Origin: Pseudonocardia sp. DSM 110487
GTDB lineage: Bacteria; Actinomycetota; Actinomycetes; Mycobacteriales; Pseudonocardiaceae
Reading direction: 5' to 3'
DNA: 64,000 bases
NCBI RefSeq assembly: GCF_019468565.1
Contig: NZ_CP080521.1
Span: 5,270,001 to 5,334,000, forward strand
The position numbers and the translations under genes are program-made. Positions 17,565 through 25,838 of this stretch are shown piece after piece. Below the pieces are notes generated by a model. That model did no database searches. It had not been told where the DNA came from and saw only the letters and a list, made by a program, of their open reading frames with translations. Within the stretch, counting starts at the first letter, position 1, and the number at the start of each line of letters is the position of its first letter.

Positions 17565-17590
17565 GTTTCCGGTCGGCAGGCCGCGGGTAG
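17565..17590 (+). promoter_or_regulatory. Candidate SigB/SigF-type promoter ahead of the sigma factor gene
   Basis: GTTT (17565-17568), a 16-nt spacer and GGGTAG (17585-17590) fit the general GTTT-N14-17-GGGTAW pattern of actinobacterial SigB/SigF promoters. It points towards the sigma gene, about 125 nt downstream, and would allow autoregulation. It lies within the intergenic region shared with the HelD-like gene. Confidence 0.45.
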
Positions 17591-17714
17591 GTCTTCGCGT
17601 GCACCTCCCGCCTTCCCGCACGTATGAGGGCGTGCAGCTGAGCGAGCGTCAGCGAGCGAATCATCGATACCGCGGCCGCGCGAAGTTCCGGCCGAGCGCC
17701 AGCGAGGCCGAGCG

Positions 17715-18485
17715 ATGAGCGACACGTCCCGTGACTCCGATTACGGCCACCTCTCGCCGCTGTTCGAGGAGTTCGCGGCCCTGCCGCCGGACCACCCCGA
17801 ACGGCCGGCCATCCGGGCCAAGCTCGTCACCGGTTACCTGCCGGTGGTGCAGCACATCGCACGCCGGTTCGCCGGCCGCGGAGAACCCGTCGACGACCTC
17901 GAGCAGGCCGGCACGGTAGGGCTGCTCAACGCGGTGGACCGGTTCGAGCCTCACCGGGGCATCGACTTCCTGTCCTACGCGGTCCCGACCATCACCGGCG
18001 AGATCCGGCGCCATTTCCGCGACCGGACCTGGTCGATGCGCGTACCGCGACGCCTCAAGGACCTGCAGAGCGCGATCAACGGCGCGATCGGCCCGTTGTC
18101 GCAGGAGCTCGGGCGCGCCCCGCGCCCCAGCGAGATCGCCGCGAGGCTCGGCCTGCCCACCGAGGACGTCGTGGAGGGCCTCGACGCCCAGCAGGCGTAC
18201 CGCAGCAGCTCCCTCGACGAGCTGGTGGCCGGCGCGGACACCCCCCTCACCGACACGCTGGGCGACGTGGACGCCGAGCTGGACAAGGTCGAGTACCGCG
18301 AGACGCTCGCACCGCTGCTCGACGAGCTGCCCGAGCGGGAGCGCACGATCCTGCTGCTGCGCTTCTTCGGCAACCTCACGCAGACCCAGATCGCCGACCG
18401 GGTCGGGATCTCGCAGATGCACGTCTCCCGCCTGCTGTCCCAGACGGTCGCGCAGCTGCGGCGCCGGATGACCGAAGACGGATAG
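17715..18485 (+). CDS. SigB/SigF-type stress sigma factor
   Basis: A 256-residue sigma-70-family protein of the B/F/G group. Region 2 is TGYLPVVQHIARRFAGRGEPVDDLEQAGTVGLLNAVDRFEP with FLSYAVPTITGEIRRHFRD. Region 3 starts at LSQELGRAPRPSEIAARLGL. Region 4 ends in LTQTQIADRVGISQMHVSRLLSQTVAQLR. These factors direct stress and development regulons and are usually held by an anti-sigma/anti-anti-sigma pair, but no such genes adjoin it. The next gene, a SRPBCC protein, begins 28 bp downstream and is probably co-transcribed. A SigF-like promoter upstream suggests autoregulation. Confidence 0.92.
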   Translation: MSDTSRDSDYGHLSPLFEEFAALPPDHPERPAIRAKLVTGYLPVVQHIARRFAGRGEPVDDLEQAGTVGLLNAVDRFEPHRGIDFLSYAVPTITGEIRRHFRDRTWSMRVPRRLKDLQSAINGAIGPLSQELGRAPRPSEIAARLGLPTEDVVEGLDAQQAYRSSSLDELVAGADTPLTDTLGDVDAELDKVEYRETLAPLLDELPERERTILLLRFFGNLTQTQIADRVGISQMHVSRLLSQTVAQLRRRMTEDG

Positions 18486-18513
18486 CCGGGCGGCCATCGG
18501 GTAAGCCTCCAGC

Positions 18514-19035
18514 ATGACCACCGATGTTGTGCAGACCGTTGACGTGGCCGTGCCCGTCAGCACGGCCTACAACCAGTGGACGCAGTTCGAGTCGTTCCCG
18601 AAGTTCATGGAGGGCATCGAACGCATCGAGCAGCTCACGCCGACGCGGACGCATTGGGTCACGAAGATCGCCGGGGTCCAGCGCGAGTTCGACGCCGAGA
18701 TCACCGAGCAGCACCCCGACGAGCGGGTGGCCTGGCGAACCGACCGCGGCACCCACCAGGCCGGTGTGGTGACGTTCCACCGCCTCGACGACAAGCACAC
18801 CCGGGTCACCCTGCAGATGGAGCACGACCCGGAGGGCTTCACCGAGAAGGCGGGCGAGGCACTGGGCATCGTCCAGCGCCGCGTGAAGGGCGACCTGGAG
18901 CACTTCAAGGAGTTCATCGAGTCGCGGGGCCGTGAGGAGGGCGGCTGGCGCGGGGACGTCGGTCGCAGCCCTCAGCAGCCGCAGACGCCGCCGCAGACCG
19001 GTCCCTCCGGCGTCCCCGGCAATCTGCCCGGGTAA
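18514..19035 (+). CDS. SRPBCC (START/Bet v1-like) protein
   Basis: A 173-residue SRPBCC-fold protein of the polyketide-cyclase/dehydrase-like family. The opening TVDVAVPVSTAYNQWTQFESFPKFMEGIERIEQL is the family hallmark, and TQMEHDPEG-type strands and a long final helix (AGEALGIVQRRVKGDLEHFKEFIESRG) follow. The last 35 residues are Pro/Gln/Gly-rich and look disordered. Proteins of this kind are often found in stress regulons of actinobacteria and bind small hydrophobic molecules; no enzyme role can be assigned. It follows the sigma factor gene by 28 bp in the same direction. Confidence 0.85.
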   Translation: MTTDVVQTVDVAVPVSTAYNQWTQFESFPKFMEGIERIEQLTPTRTHWVTKIAGVQREFDAEITEQHPDERVAWRTDRGTHQAGVVTFHRLDDKHTRVTLQMEHDPEGFTEKAGEALGIVQRRVKGDLEHFKEFIESRGREEGGWRGDVGRSPQQPQTPPQTGPSGVPGNLPG

Positions 19036-19039
19036 CCCC

Positions 19040-19630
19040 TCAGGTCGATGACGGCTCGCGAGCCGCCGCCCTACCGCCGGGCGGCGGCCCGTCGCCGTCC
19101 TCTCCGTCGCAGTCGTTGTGGACGAGCGCCGGGGCCGGCCGCGTGCGACGCAGCAGCGGGATCGGCAGCACGAACCACAGCAGGCACAGCACGACGATGG
19201 CCGCCACCGACGAGGAGATCGCGAACGTCAGCCCCACCGCGACGTCGAGCACCAGCAGCACCGAGCCGGTGAGCGTCAGTGCGAGCGCACCGAGGCCGAG
19301 GGTGAACAAGCGGTGCCCGAGCTGCACGGTCTCCTGCTTCACGCCCCGCCGGAACGTGACGCGGTGCACGGCCGCCGGGGCGACGAACAGCCCCGCCGTG
19401 AGCACCGAGAGCAGGAGGGTGACGACGTAGGTCCAGCGCTGCACCTCGTCGATCGAGGCGAACCGCTCGGTGAACGAGAGGGTCAGCAGGAACGCGAACA
19501 GGATCTGCACACCGGTCTGCGCCACGCGCAGCTCCTGCAGCAGCTCGATCATGTTGCGGTCGGCACGCTGCAGCGGACCCTCGCCACGCCCGTCGGCCCG
19601 GGTGCCGGGGCCGGTGCGCCACTCTGTCAT
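19040..19630 (-). CDS. DUF6328 four-helix membrane protein
   Basis: A 196-residue protein with the DUF6328 signature NMIELLQELRVAQTGVQILFAFLLTLSFTERF at residues 26-57, then about three further membrane helices (YVVTLLLSVLTAGLFVAPAAV, LGLGALALTLTGSVLLVLDV, SVAAIVVLCLLWFVLPIPLL). The tail is acidic and Gly/Pro-rich. Its function is unknown. It lies tail-to-tail with the SRPBCC gene, 4 bp apart, and starts with ATG at 19630. Confidence 0.85.
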   Translation of the reverse strand: MTEWRTGPGTRADGRGEGPLQRADRNMIELLQELRVAQTGVQILFAFLLTLSFTERFASIDEVQRWTYVVTLLLSVLTAGLFVAPAAVHRVTFRRGVKQETVQLGHRLFTLGLGALALTLTGSVLLVLDVAVGLTFAISSSVAAIVVLCLLWFVLPIPLLRRTRPAPALVHNDCDGEDGDGPPPGGRAAAREPSST

Positions 19631-19681
19631 GAGCCATGACTACCCGATGGAGTGACGCGTGAACTCCGGAGGGAGGCCTTG

Positions 19682-20260
19682 TCACACGGTGGCGCCCTGG
19701 TCGTGCACCCGGTGGGTGCCCTCCGCGAACTCCTCCACGATCTTCGCGCAGAACGCGGGAAGGTCCTTCGGGTTGCGGCTGGAGACCAGCCCGTTGTCGG
19801 TGACGACCTCCTCGTCGACGACGGTGCCGCCCGCGTTGCGGATGTCGGTGCGCAGGCTCGGGTAGGAGGTCAACGTTCGGCCGCGGACGAGGTCGGCCTC
19901 CACCAGCGTCCACGGGCCGTGGCAGATCACGCCGACCGGCGTGCCCGCCCGGAACGCGTCGCGCACGAAGTCGCGCACGTGCGCATTCATCCGCAGGCGG
20001 TCGGCGTTCACCGTGCCGCCGGGCATGATCAGGGCGTCGTAGTCGGCGGCGTTCGCCTGGGCGGCGGTCCGGTCGACGGCGAACTTCTCGGCCGGGGTGA
20101 TGTCGCCGTTCATCGCCTGAATCTCGCCCTCGGCCACCGAGACGATCTCGGTGCGGGCGCCCTCCCGCGTCACGGCGTCGCGCGGCTCGGTGAGCTCCAC
20201 CTGCTCCACTCCGTCGGTGGCGAGTATCGCGATGCGCTTTCCGTCCAGCTTGCCAGTCAT
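19682..20260 (-). CDS. DJ-1/PfpI-family protein
   Basis: A 192-residue PfpI/YhbO-type protein of the DJ-1 superfamily. The nucleophile elbow is GVICHGPWTLVEADLVRGRTLTSYPSLRTDI with Cys at about residue 105, and a Glu early on (VEQVELTEP) completes the site. Such proteins act as deglycases, chaperones or proteases in stress defence; which activity applies here is not certain. The ATG at 20260 is chosen over an upstream in-frame start because the conserved sequence KRIAILATDGVEQVEL follows it closely. It is divergent from an SDR gene with a palindromic operator between them. Confidence 0.88.
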   Translation of the reverse strand: MTGKLDGKRIAILATDGVEQVELTEPRDAVTREGARTEIVSVAEGEIQAMNGDITPAEKFAVDRTAAQANAADYDALIMPGGTVNADRLRMNAHVRDFVRDAFRAGTPVGVICHGPWTLVEADLVRGRTLTSYPSLRTDIRNAGGTVVDEEVVTDNGLVSSRNPKDLPAFCAKIVEEFAEGTHRVHDQGATV

Positions 20261-20309
20261 GCCCGTCGCGTACCCGTGCGCGCTGCCGCTACGCACGCGC
20301 ACTTGACCT

Positions 20310-20323
20310 TGACACCGGTGTCA
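20310..20323. promoter_or_regulatory. TGACACCGGTGTCA palindrome (TetR-type operator candidate) in divergent promoter
   Basis: A perfect 14-bp palindrome located 50 bp ahead of the PfpI start and 20 bp ahead of the SDR start. TTGACC and TTGACA hexamers overlap or adjoin it and could serve as -35 elements. The shape is that of actinobacterial TetR-family operators, but no TetR gene is in the window. Confidence 0.5.
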
Positions 20324-20342
20324 GGCTCTAGCGTCCGAGGAC

Positions 20343-20987
20343 ATGGCAGGCGCAGTGGTGCTGGGAGCGGGACCGGGAACGGGCAGGGCGATCGCGAACC
20401 GGTTCGCGCGGGGCGGGATGCCGGTCACGGTCGTGGCCCGGTCGCGGGCGACCGTGGACGCCGTCGCCGGGAGCGTCGCGGCGTCCGGGGTCGACGTGCT
20501 GGCCCTCACCGCGGACGTCGCCGACGAGGCCGCGCTGCGAGGCGCATTGACCGCCGCGGAGGAGCGGTTCGGCCTGCCGGACGTGGTCGTGTACAACGCG
20601 GCTCTCATCCGGCCGGACGAGCCCGGTGAGCTCGCGGCGGCGGGTCAGCTCGCGGCATGGTCGGTCAACGTCGTCGGGGCCCTCACGGCCGCCGCGCAGG
20701 TGCTCCCCCGGATGGCCGCGCGGGGCAGCGGCACGTTCCTGGTCACCGGCGGCATGCCGGAGCCGAAACCCGGCTACGTGAGCCTGTCGCTGGGCAAGGC
20801 GGGCGTCCGGACCCTCGCCGCGCTGCTCGACACGCAGTACCGCGACGCGGGCGTCCACGTCGCCACCGTGACGGTCGCGGGGCCGGTCGCCCCGGGAACG
20901 GCATGGGATCCCGACGAGATCGCGGAGCACTACTGGCGGCTGCACCACCAGCCCCGCGAGGTGTGGACCCACGAGGCCGTTCACTGA
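20343..20987 (+). CDS. Atypical short-chain dehydrogenase
   Basis: A 214-residue SDR-fold protein. The cofactor loop is GAGPGTGRA at residues 8-16, and VVYNAALIR stands where NNAG is expected. The catalytic region reads PGYVSLSLGKAGVRTL: the lysine is present, but the residue four positions before it is Leu, not Tyr, so the classical YxxxK catalytic pair is broken. It may use the nearby Tyr or have lost normal activity. The ATG is preceded by GAGG. It is regulated presumably from the palindrome at 20310 and lies tail-to-tail with the topoisomerase gene. Confidence 0.8.
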   Translation: MAGAVVLGAGPGTGRAIANRFARGGMPVTVVARSRATVDAVAGSVAASGVDVLALTADVADEAALRGALTAAEERFGLPDVVVYNAALIRPDEPGELAAAGQLAAWSVNVVGALTAAAQVLPRMAARGSGTFLVTGGMPEPKPGYVSLSLGKAGVRTLAALLDTQYRDAGVHVATVTVAGPVAPGTAWDPDEIAEHYWRLHHQPREVWTHEAVH

Positions 20988-20992
20988 CGCGC

Positions 20993-22066
20993 TCATTCCC
21001 CGGCGGCGATGAGCCGCACAACGGCCCGCTCGACCGCGGCACGGGTGGCGTCCTCGGTCAGGTCGGGCACGGGCGAACCGTTCTGGAGCCCTCGAAGCGC
21101 CCGCAGCACCGTCCGGCCGCGTTCGAACCGCTCGATCACGCGGGGATCCACGTACGAGCCGCGCGCGATCGCGGGGGTGTTCCCGAGGTGGGCAGCCACC
21201 TCCTCGAGCGCGCGGTTGACGATCCTCGTGCGGGCGCGTTCCTTCTCGGGCACCCCGCCTTCGGCGGCCCGGGCGGCGAGGGTGACGGCGGCGAGCACGG
21301 TGGCGTTCCAGGTGCGCAGGTCCTTGCAGCTGTACTGATCGCCGATCAGCTCCTTGACCGCCACATTGAGGTCCTCGGCCCGCACGTCGTGCCACCCGCG
21401 GCCGACGCGGTAGGCGAGCAGGTCCTCACCTCCCCCACGGCGCCGGAGCAAGGAGTTCACGACCCGGTGCAGGAGCGGGTCGCGCAGTGCGAGCGTGCGC
21501 GGCACCCCGCCCTTCGCAGGGTAGGAGAACACCACCGCCCCTCGCCGCAGCCGCACGTGCTCCCGGCGCAGTGTCGCGAGCCCGAACGTGCCGTCCTCCT
21601 CGTCGTCCCCCGGGGCGTACTCCTCGCCGCCGGGCCGGAAGACGCCGACGTCGAGCATCCGCACGCCGGCGGCGAGCACGCGGTCGCGGCCGAGTCCCTT
21701 CCCCCGCAGCCGCTCGACCAGCTCCACCCGCACGTCGGGCAGGGCATCCCCGAGCGTGAGCACGCGCTCGTACTTCTCCCGGTCCCTGAGGCGGCGCCAT
21801 TCCTCGTGGTAGCGGTACTGGCGTCGGCCGGCGGCGTCGACGCCGACCGCCTGGATGTGTCCGCCGGGGTCGGGGGAGATCCACACGTCCTGCCACGCGG
21901 GAGGGATGGCGAGGGACTTGATGCGGGCGATCTCGGCCGGGTCGGTGATCGGTGCGCCCGCGCAGTCGTAGAAGCTCCATCCGCGGCCACGGCGCCTGCG
22001 GGAGAAGCCGGGCGCCGCGGGATCGACCCGAACCAACTCCTCGGGGGCCTCGCTCACACGCCCCAT
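20993..22066 (-). CDS. DNA topoisomerase IB (poxvirus-like)
   Basis: A 357-residue bacterial type IB topoisomerase that relaxes supercoils by nicking one strand through a 3'-phosphotyrosine link. The N-terminal domain contains GFSRRRRGRGWSFYD and IPPAWQDVWISPDPGGHIQAVGVDAAGRRQYRYHEEWR. The catalytic core carries KDLRTWNATVLAA and the active-site Tyr in IARGSYVDPRVI at residue 305. The length and the short spacing between these motifs are normal for bacterial members. The ATG start follows a conspicuous 30-bp inverted repeat by about 50 bp. Confidence 0.92.
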   Translation of the reverse strand: MGRVSEAPEELVRVDPAAPGFSRRRRGRGWSFYDCAGAPITDPAEIARIKSLAIPPAWQDVWISPDPGGHIQAVGVDAAGRRQYRYHEEWRRLRDREKYERVLTLGDALPDVRVELVERLRGKGLGRDRVLAAGVRMLDVGVFRPGGEEYAPGDDEEDGTFGLATLRREHVRLRRGAVVFSYPAKGGVPRTLALRDPLLHRVVNSLLRRRGGGEDLLAYRVGRGWHDVRAEDLNVAVKELIGDQYSCKDLRTWNATVLAAVTLAARAAEGGVPEKERARTRIVNRALEEVAAHLGNTPAIARGSYVDPRVIERFERGRTVLRALRGLQNGSPVPDLTEDATRAAVERAVVRLIAAGE

Positions 22067-22116
22067 CTACCCCCGCGGGGCTACGGCGAACCGGGGCTCT
22101 GGTCCTGACCACAGCC

Positions 22117-22188
22117 GACTTCACACACCCAGCCCCCACTTCACACATGGCCGGCCTTGTGTGAAGTGGGGACTGGGTTTGTGAAGTC
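22117..22188. repeat. 30-bp inverted repeat with 12-nt loop
   Basis: The left arm 22117-22146 (beginning GACTTCACACACCCAG) and the right arm 22159-22188 pair over 30 bp with two mismatches; the loop ATGGCCGGCCTT is itself nearly palindromic. It lies between two minus-strand genes, after the DksA-type gene and before topoisomerase IB. It may be a terminator for the former or a small mobile palindrome. TTCACAC occurs twice in each arm. Confidence 0.7.
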
Positions 22189-22203
22189 CCGCTGCGCGCG
22201 GCG

Positions 22204-22563
22204 CTACGTCACGACGGGCGTGTCCGCGTGCTCCCGGCAGGTACGGGCCTCCGGCCGGCTCTCGAGCCGCTCGTCGTCGATCTCACGGTCGCAGACGGCG
22301 CACCGCCCGTAGCCGCCCTCGTCCAGCAGCTCGATCGCGTCCAGGACGCGCCTGCGCTGCTCGGTGATCGTCTCGACGCTCATCCGGGCTTCCATCGTCG
22401 CGTTCACGTCGGAGCCGTAGTCGCCCGGATGCTGGCCGAGAGCGCCCTCGGGGCCGATTGCGTCCACGGTGGTCTCGGCGCGGTTCTCCTCGGCGGCGCG
22501 CAGCCGGTCGTCGAGTGCGGTCAGCTCGCCGGTCAGTAGCTGTCGGGCGCGGTCGGGGTCCAC
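22204..22563 (-). CDS. DksA/TraR-type zinc-finger protein
   Basis: A 119-residue TraR/DksA-family protein with a coiled-coil N-terminus (LLTGELTALDDRLRAAEENRAETTVDA) and a zinc finger near the C-terminus, CAVCDREIDDERLESRPEARTCREH, with three Cys and one His where four Cys are common. The GTG start at 22563 has AGGAGGGAG about 7 nt upstream. The family binds RNA polymerase through the secondary channel or acts as general transcription modulators. It ends 15 bp before the large inverted repeat. Confidence 0.86.
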   Translation of the reverse strand: MDPDRARQLLTGELTALDDRLRAAEENRAETTVDAIGPEGALGQHPGDYGSDVNATMEARMSVETITEQRRRVLDAIELLDEGGYGRCAVCDREIDDERLESRPEARTCREHADTPVVT

Positions 22564-22635
22564 GAGCGTTCTCCCTCCTGCTCGGCGTCCCGCATCACGT
22601 ACCCGCTCCGCGACCGCGTACGCGCCGACCGCCGA

Positions 22636-24996
22636 TCAGCTGCCCGGGTGACGGGCCTTCGGACCACGGCCGTACGGCTGCTCCACCGGCTCGACCGGTT
22701 CCAGCGGCGGGATCGGCCGAACCTGCGGATCCTCCGCGAGCGCCACCGCCTCGCCGTGGTGGCGCAGGCGCATCGGCGGCCCGGAGACCAGGCGGTACTC
22801 CACCTCGTCCGGCCGGATCTCCACCCGCAACTGCCGCCCCTGCCACCGGAGCCCGAACGAGATCCGCGACAGCGCGGGAGGCAGCCGCGGCGCGAAGGTG
22901 ATCCCCGCCTCGTCCATCCGCATCCCACCGAACCCCGAGACCACCGCCGTCCACGTGCCGGCCATCGACGCGATGTGCACCCCGTGATCGGAGTTACCGG
23001 CCAGATCGTCCAGATCCACCAGCGCGGCCTCTGCCAGGTAGTCGTAAGCCAGATCCAGATGCCCGGTCCACGCCGCCACCACCGCCTGCGTGCACGCCGA
23101 CAGCGACGAGTCCCGCACCGTCAGCGCCTCGTAGTAGGCGAAGTTGCGCCGCATCTGCTCCGGACTGAACGCGTCCGGCCGCAGCTGCATCGCCAGCACC
23201 AGATCCGCCTGCTTGATCACCTGCTTGCGGTACAGGTCGAAATACGGCACGTGCAACAGCAGCGGGTACTTCTCCCGCGGCGTGTTCTCGAAGTCCCAGA
23301 CCTGGTGGTGCGTGAACCCCTCCGCCTGCGGGTGCACGCCCAGCACCTCGTCGAACGGGATCCGCATCGACTTCGCGGCATCCCGCCACGACGCCATCTC
23401 CTCGGCGTTCACCCCGAGCTTCGCCGCCGCCCGCGCGTGTCGCGCCGCCGTGTCCGCGGCCGCCCGCAGGTTCGCCTGCGCCATCAGGTTGGTGTAGACG
23501 TTGTTGTCCACGATCGCGGTGTACTCGTCCGGCCCGGTCACCCCGTCGATGCGGAACTCCCCCGCCGAGTCGTGGTGCCCGAGCGAGCGCCACAACCGCG
23601 CGGTGGCCACCAGCAGCTCCAGGCCCACCTCCCGCTCGAACACCACGTCCCCGGTGGCCGCGACGTGCCGGCGGACGGCGTCGGCGATATCGGCGTTGAT
23701 GTGGAAGGCCGCCGTACCTGCCGGCCAGTACCCCGAACACTCCTGGCCGCGGATCGTGCGCCACGGGAACGCCGCACCCCGCAGCCCCAGCTGCTCGGCG
23801 CGCTCGTAGGCGAGCGGCAGGATCGTCTGCCGCCACCGCAGCGCGTCGGCGGCGGCATCGGGCGCGATGTGCGACAGGACGGGGATGCAGAACGTCTCGG
23901 TGTCCCAGAAGGTGTGCCCGTCGTAGCCCTCGCCGGTCAGCCCCTTCGCGCCGATCGCCCGCCGCTCCGCCCGCGCGCCCGCCTGCAGCACGTGGAAGGT
24001 CGCCAGCCGCACGGCCTGCTGCAGCTCGGCGTCACCGTCGATCTCGACGTCGGCGGTCTGCCAGAAGTCGGCGAGGTAGTCGCGCTGCTCCCCGCACAGC
24101 CCTTCCCAGCCCGTGTAGCGGGCCGCCGCGAGCGCCGCCCGCACCTGGTCGTGCAGCGCAGGCAGCGACCGGCGCGACGACCAGCCGTAGGCCAGGTACT
24201 TCACCAGCCGCAGCGTCTGGCCGGGTTCGAGGCGGGCGATCACCGTGGTGCGGCCGATGTCCTCCGTGGCCTCCGAGGTGACCTTGACGCCCTCCGGGCC
24301 GTGCACCTCGTGGTCCATCGCCGCGGCCACCCGCAGGCCGGAGCGGCGGGTGCGGTGCAGGAGCGTTGCACCGGCGTCGTCGCAGCGGTGCTGTTCGGCG
24401 ACGAGCGGGTCGGTGAGCGCGGCTTCCACCCGCGGGTCGGCCTCGTCCCGGGCCGGCAGCTGCTCGTTGGCCACCAGCTCGGACTGGACGACGAGCAGTG
24501 CGGCAGCGTCGAGCACCTCGACCTCGTACTCGATCGCGGCGATCGCGCGCTGGGTGAGCGACACCAGCCGCGTCGAGCGCACCCGCACCATCCGGCCCGC
24601 GGGCGAGGCCCACTCGACCTCCCGCGTGAGCGTGCCGGCCTGCAGGTCCAGCACCCGTTCGTGGCGGCGCAGCTGCCCGTAGCGCAGGTCGAACGGTTCG
24701 TCCTCGACCAGCAGCCGGATCAGCTTGCCGTTGGTGACGTTGATGATCGTCTGCCCGGACTCGGGGTAGCCGTACCCGCCCTCCGCGTACGGCAGCGGCC
24801 GCCGCTCGTAGAACGAGTTCAGGTACGTCCCGGGCATCGCGTGCGGCTCCCCCTCGTCGAGGTTGCCCCGCAGGCCGATGTGCCCGTTGGACAGCGCGAA
24901 CACCGACTCGACCTGGCCCATTCGGTCCAGATCCAGCCGCGGCTCGCGCACCACCCACGGCTCCACGGTGAACGCGCGGCCCGGGTCGGGGCTCAT
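22636..24996 (-). CDS. Glycoside hydrolase family 65 phosphorylase (trehalose/kojibiose/maltose phosphorylase type)
   Basis: A 786-residue GH65 protein. The N-terminal beta-sandwich starts FTVEPWVVREPRLDLDRMGQVESVFALSNGHIGLRGNLDEG. The (alpha/alpha)6 catalytic domain has GYDGHTFWDTETF, and the acid catalyst Glu is in DGVTGPDEYTAIVDNNVYTN near residue 483. HHQVWDFENTPREKYPLLLHVPYFDLYRKQVIKQADLVLAM is the phosphate-site region. These enzymes phosphorolyse alpha-glucosides to beta-glucose 1-phosphate, which the preceding beta-phosphoglucomutase gene would convert to glucose 6-phosphate. The ATG shares bases with the stop of that gene (ATGA overlap). The exact disaccharide is not predictable. Confidence 0.92.
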   Translation of the reverse strand: MSPDPGRAFTVEPWVVREPRLDLDRMGQVESVFALSNGHIGLRGNLDEGEPHAMPGTYLNSFYERRPLPYAEGGYGYPESGQTIINVTNGKLIRLLVEDEPFDLRYGQLRRHERVLDLQAGTLTREVEWASPAGRMVRVRSTRLVSLTQRAIAAIEYEVEVLDAAALLVVQSELVANEQLPARDEADPRVEAALTDPLVAEQHRCDDAGATLLHRTRRSGLRVAAAMDHEVHGPEGVKVTSEATEDIGRTTVIARLEPGQTLRLVKYLAYGWSSRRSLPALHDQVRAALAAARYTGWEGLCGEQRDYLADFWQTADVEIDGDAELQQAVRLATFHVLQAGARAERRAIGAKGLTGEGYDGHTFWDTETFCIPVLSHIAPDAAADALRWRQTILPLAYERAEQLGLRGAAFPWRTIRGQECSGYWPAGTAAFHINADIADAVRRHVAATGDVVFEREVGLELLVATARLWRSLGHHDSAGEFRIDGVTGPDEYTAIVDNNVYTNLMAQANLRAAADTAARHARAAAKLGVNAEEMASWRDAAKSMRIPFDEVLGVHPQAEGFTHHQVWDFENTPREKYPLLLHVPYFDLYRKQVIKQADLVLAMQLRPDAFSPEQMRRNFAYYEALTVRDSSLSACTQAVVAAWTGHLDLAYDYLAEAALVDLDDLAGNSDHGVHIASMAGTWTAVVSGFGGMRMDEAGITFAPRLPPALSRISFGLRWQGRQLRVEIRPDEVEYRLVSGPPMRLRHHGEAVALAEDPQVRPIPPLEPVEPVEQPYGRGPKARHPGS

Positions 24997-25739
24997 GGCA
25001 TCCCGTCCAGCAGGTCGGCCAGGTCGGTGACGACGATGTCGGCGCCGTGCTCGCGCAGCGCGTCGGCCTGTCCGAGCCGGTCCACACCCACGACCAGACC
25101 GAACCCGCCCGCCTTGCCCGACGCGACACCCGCCAGTGCGTCCTCGAACACGACTGCCTCGTCCTTGCCGACCCCGAGGTCGGCGGCTGCGGCGAGGAAC
25201 GTGTCGGGGGCGGGCTTGCCGGGCAGACCGCGCTCCTTCGCGGTGACCCCGTCGACCCGGTGGTCGATGAGGCCGGCGAGGCCCGCGACCTCGAGCACCT
25301 GCGCGGCGTTCGCCGACGACGACACGACGGCCGTGGCGAGCCCCGCGTCCTTCACGGCGTGCAGGTAGCGCACCGATCCCGGGTACACCTCGACGCCGAC
25401 GGTGACGATCTTCTCCTGGACCAGCGCGTTCTTGCGCATGGCCAGCGCGTACACGGTGTCGGCCTCCGGGGCGTCGTCCGGCCCACCGGCCGGGAGCTCG
25501 ATGCCGCGGGAGCGCAGGAACGAGTCGGTGCCCTCCATCCGTGGCTTGCCGTCGACGTACGCCGCGTAGTCGGTCGCGACGTCGAACGGCCGGAACGGCA
25601 TGCCCTCCCGCTCGGCACGGGCCCGCAGGTACTCGTCGAACATCTGCTTCCAGGCCGCGGCGTGCACGCTCGCGGTGTCGGTCAACACGCCGTCGAGGTC
25701 GAAGAGGCACGCGCGGGTGCCGTCGGGGAGGCCGAGCAT
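24993..25739 (-). CDS. Beta-phosphoglucomutase-like HAD phosphatase
   Basis: A 248-residue HAD-superfamily protein. Motif I is LFDLDGVLTDTASVHAAAWK at residues 12-31 (nucleophile and acid Asp both present), a cap domain contains YAAYVDGKPRMEGTDSFLRSRGI, then VVSSSANAAQVLE (motif II), GKPAPDTFLAAAADLG (Lys motif III) and VFEDALAGVASGKAGGF (motif IV). It converts beta-glucose 1-phosphate to glucose 6-phosphate in this context. It overlaps the GH65 gene by 4 bp, so the two products are made together. Confidence 0.93.
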   Translation of the reverse strand: MLGLPDGTRACLFDLDGVLTDTASVHAAAWKQMFDEYLRARAEREGMPFRPFDVATDYAAYVDGKPRMEGTDSFLRSRGIELPAGGPDDAPEADTVYALAMRKNALVQEKIVTVGVEVYPGSVRYLHAVKDAGLATAVVSSSANAAQVLEVAGLAGLIDHRVDGVTAKERGLPGKPAPDTFLAAAADLGVGKDEAVVFEDALAGVASGKAGGFGLVVGVDRLGQADALREHGADIVVTDLADLLDGMP

Positions 25740-25838
25740 GAGCGCACGGTACCGAGCCGGCGATCACTCGGGGAGGCGGAGCCGTCAAATCGTCCGGCGG
25801 GCCCACCGTAGCGGAGCACCCCAACCCGTCGGGGCCGA

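Noticed and set aside
17502..17714. Rifamycin-associated element in front of the HelD-like gene
   Set aside because: No 19-bp inverted repeat of that type was found in the region.
18499..18504. GGGTAA as a SigF-type -10 for the SRPBCC gene
   Set aside because: No GTTT-like -35 at the right distance; the gene is 28 bp after the sigma gene and is better seen as co-transcribed.
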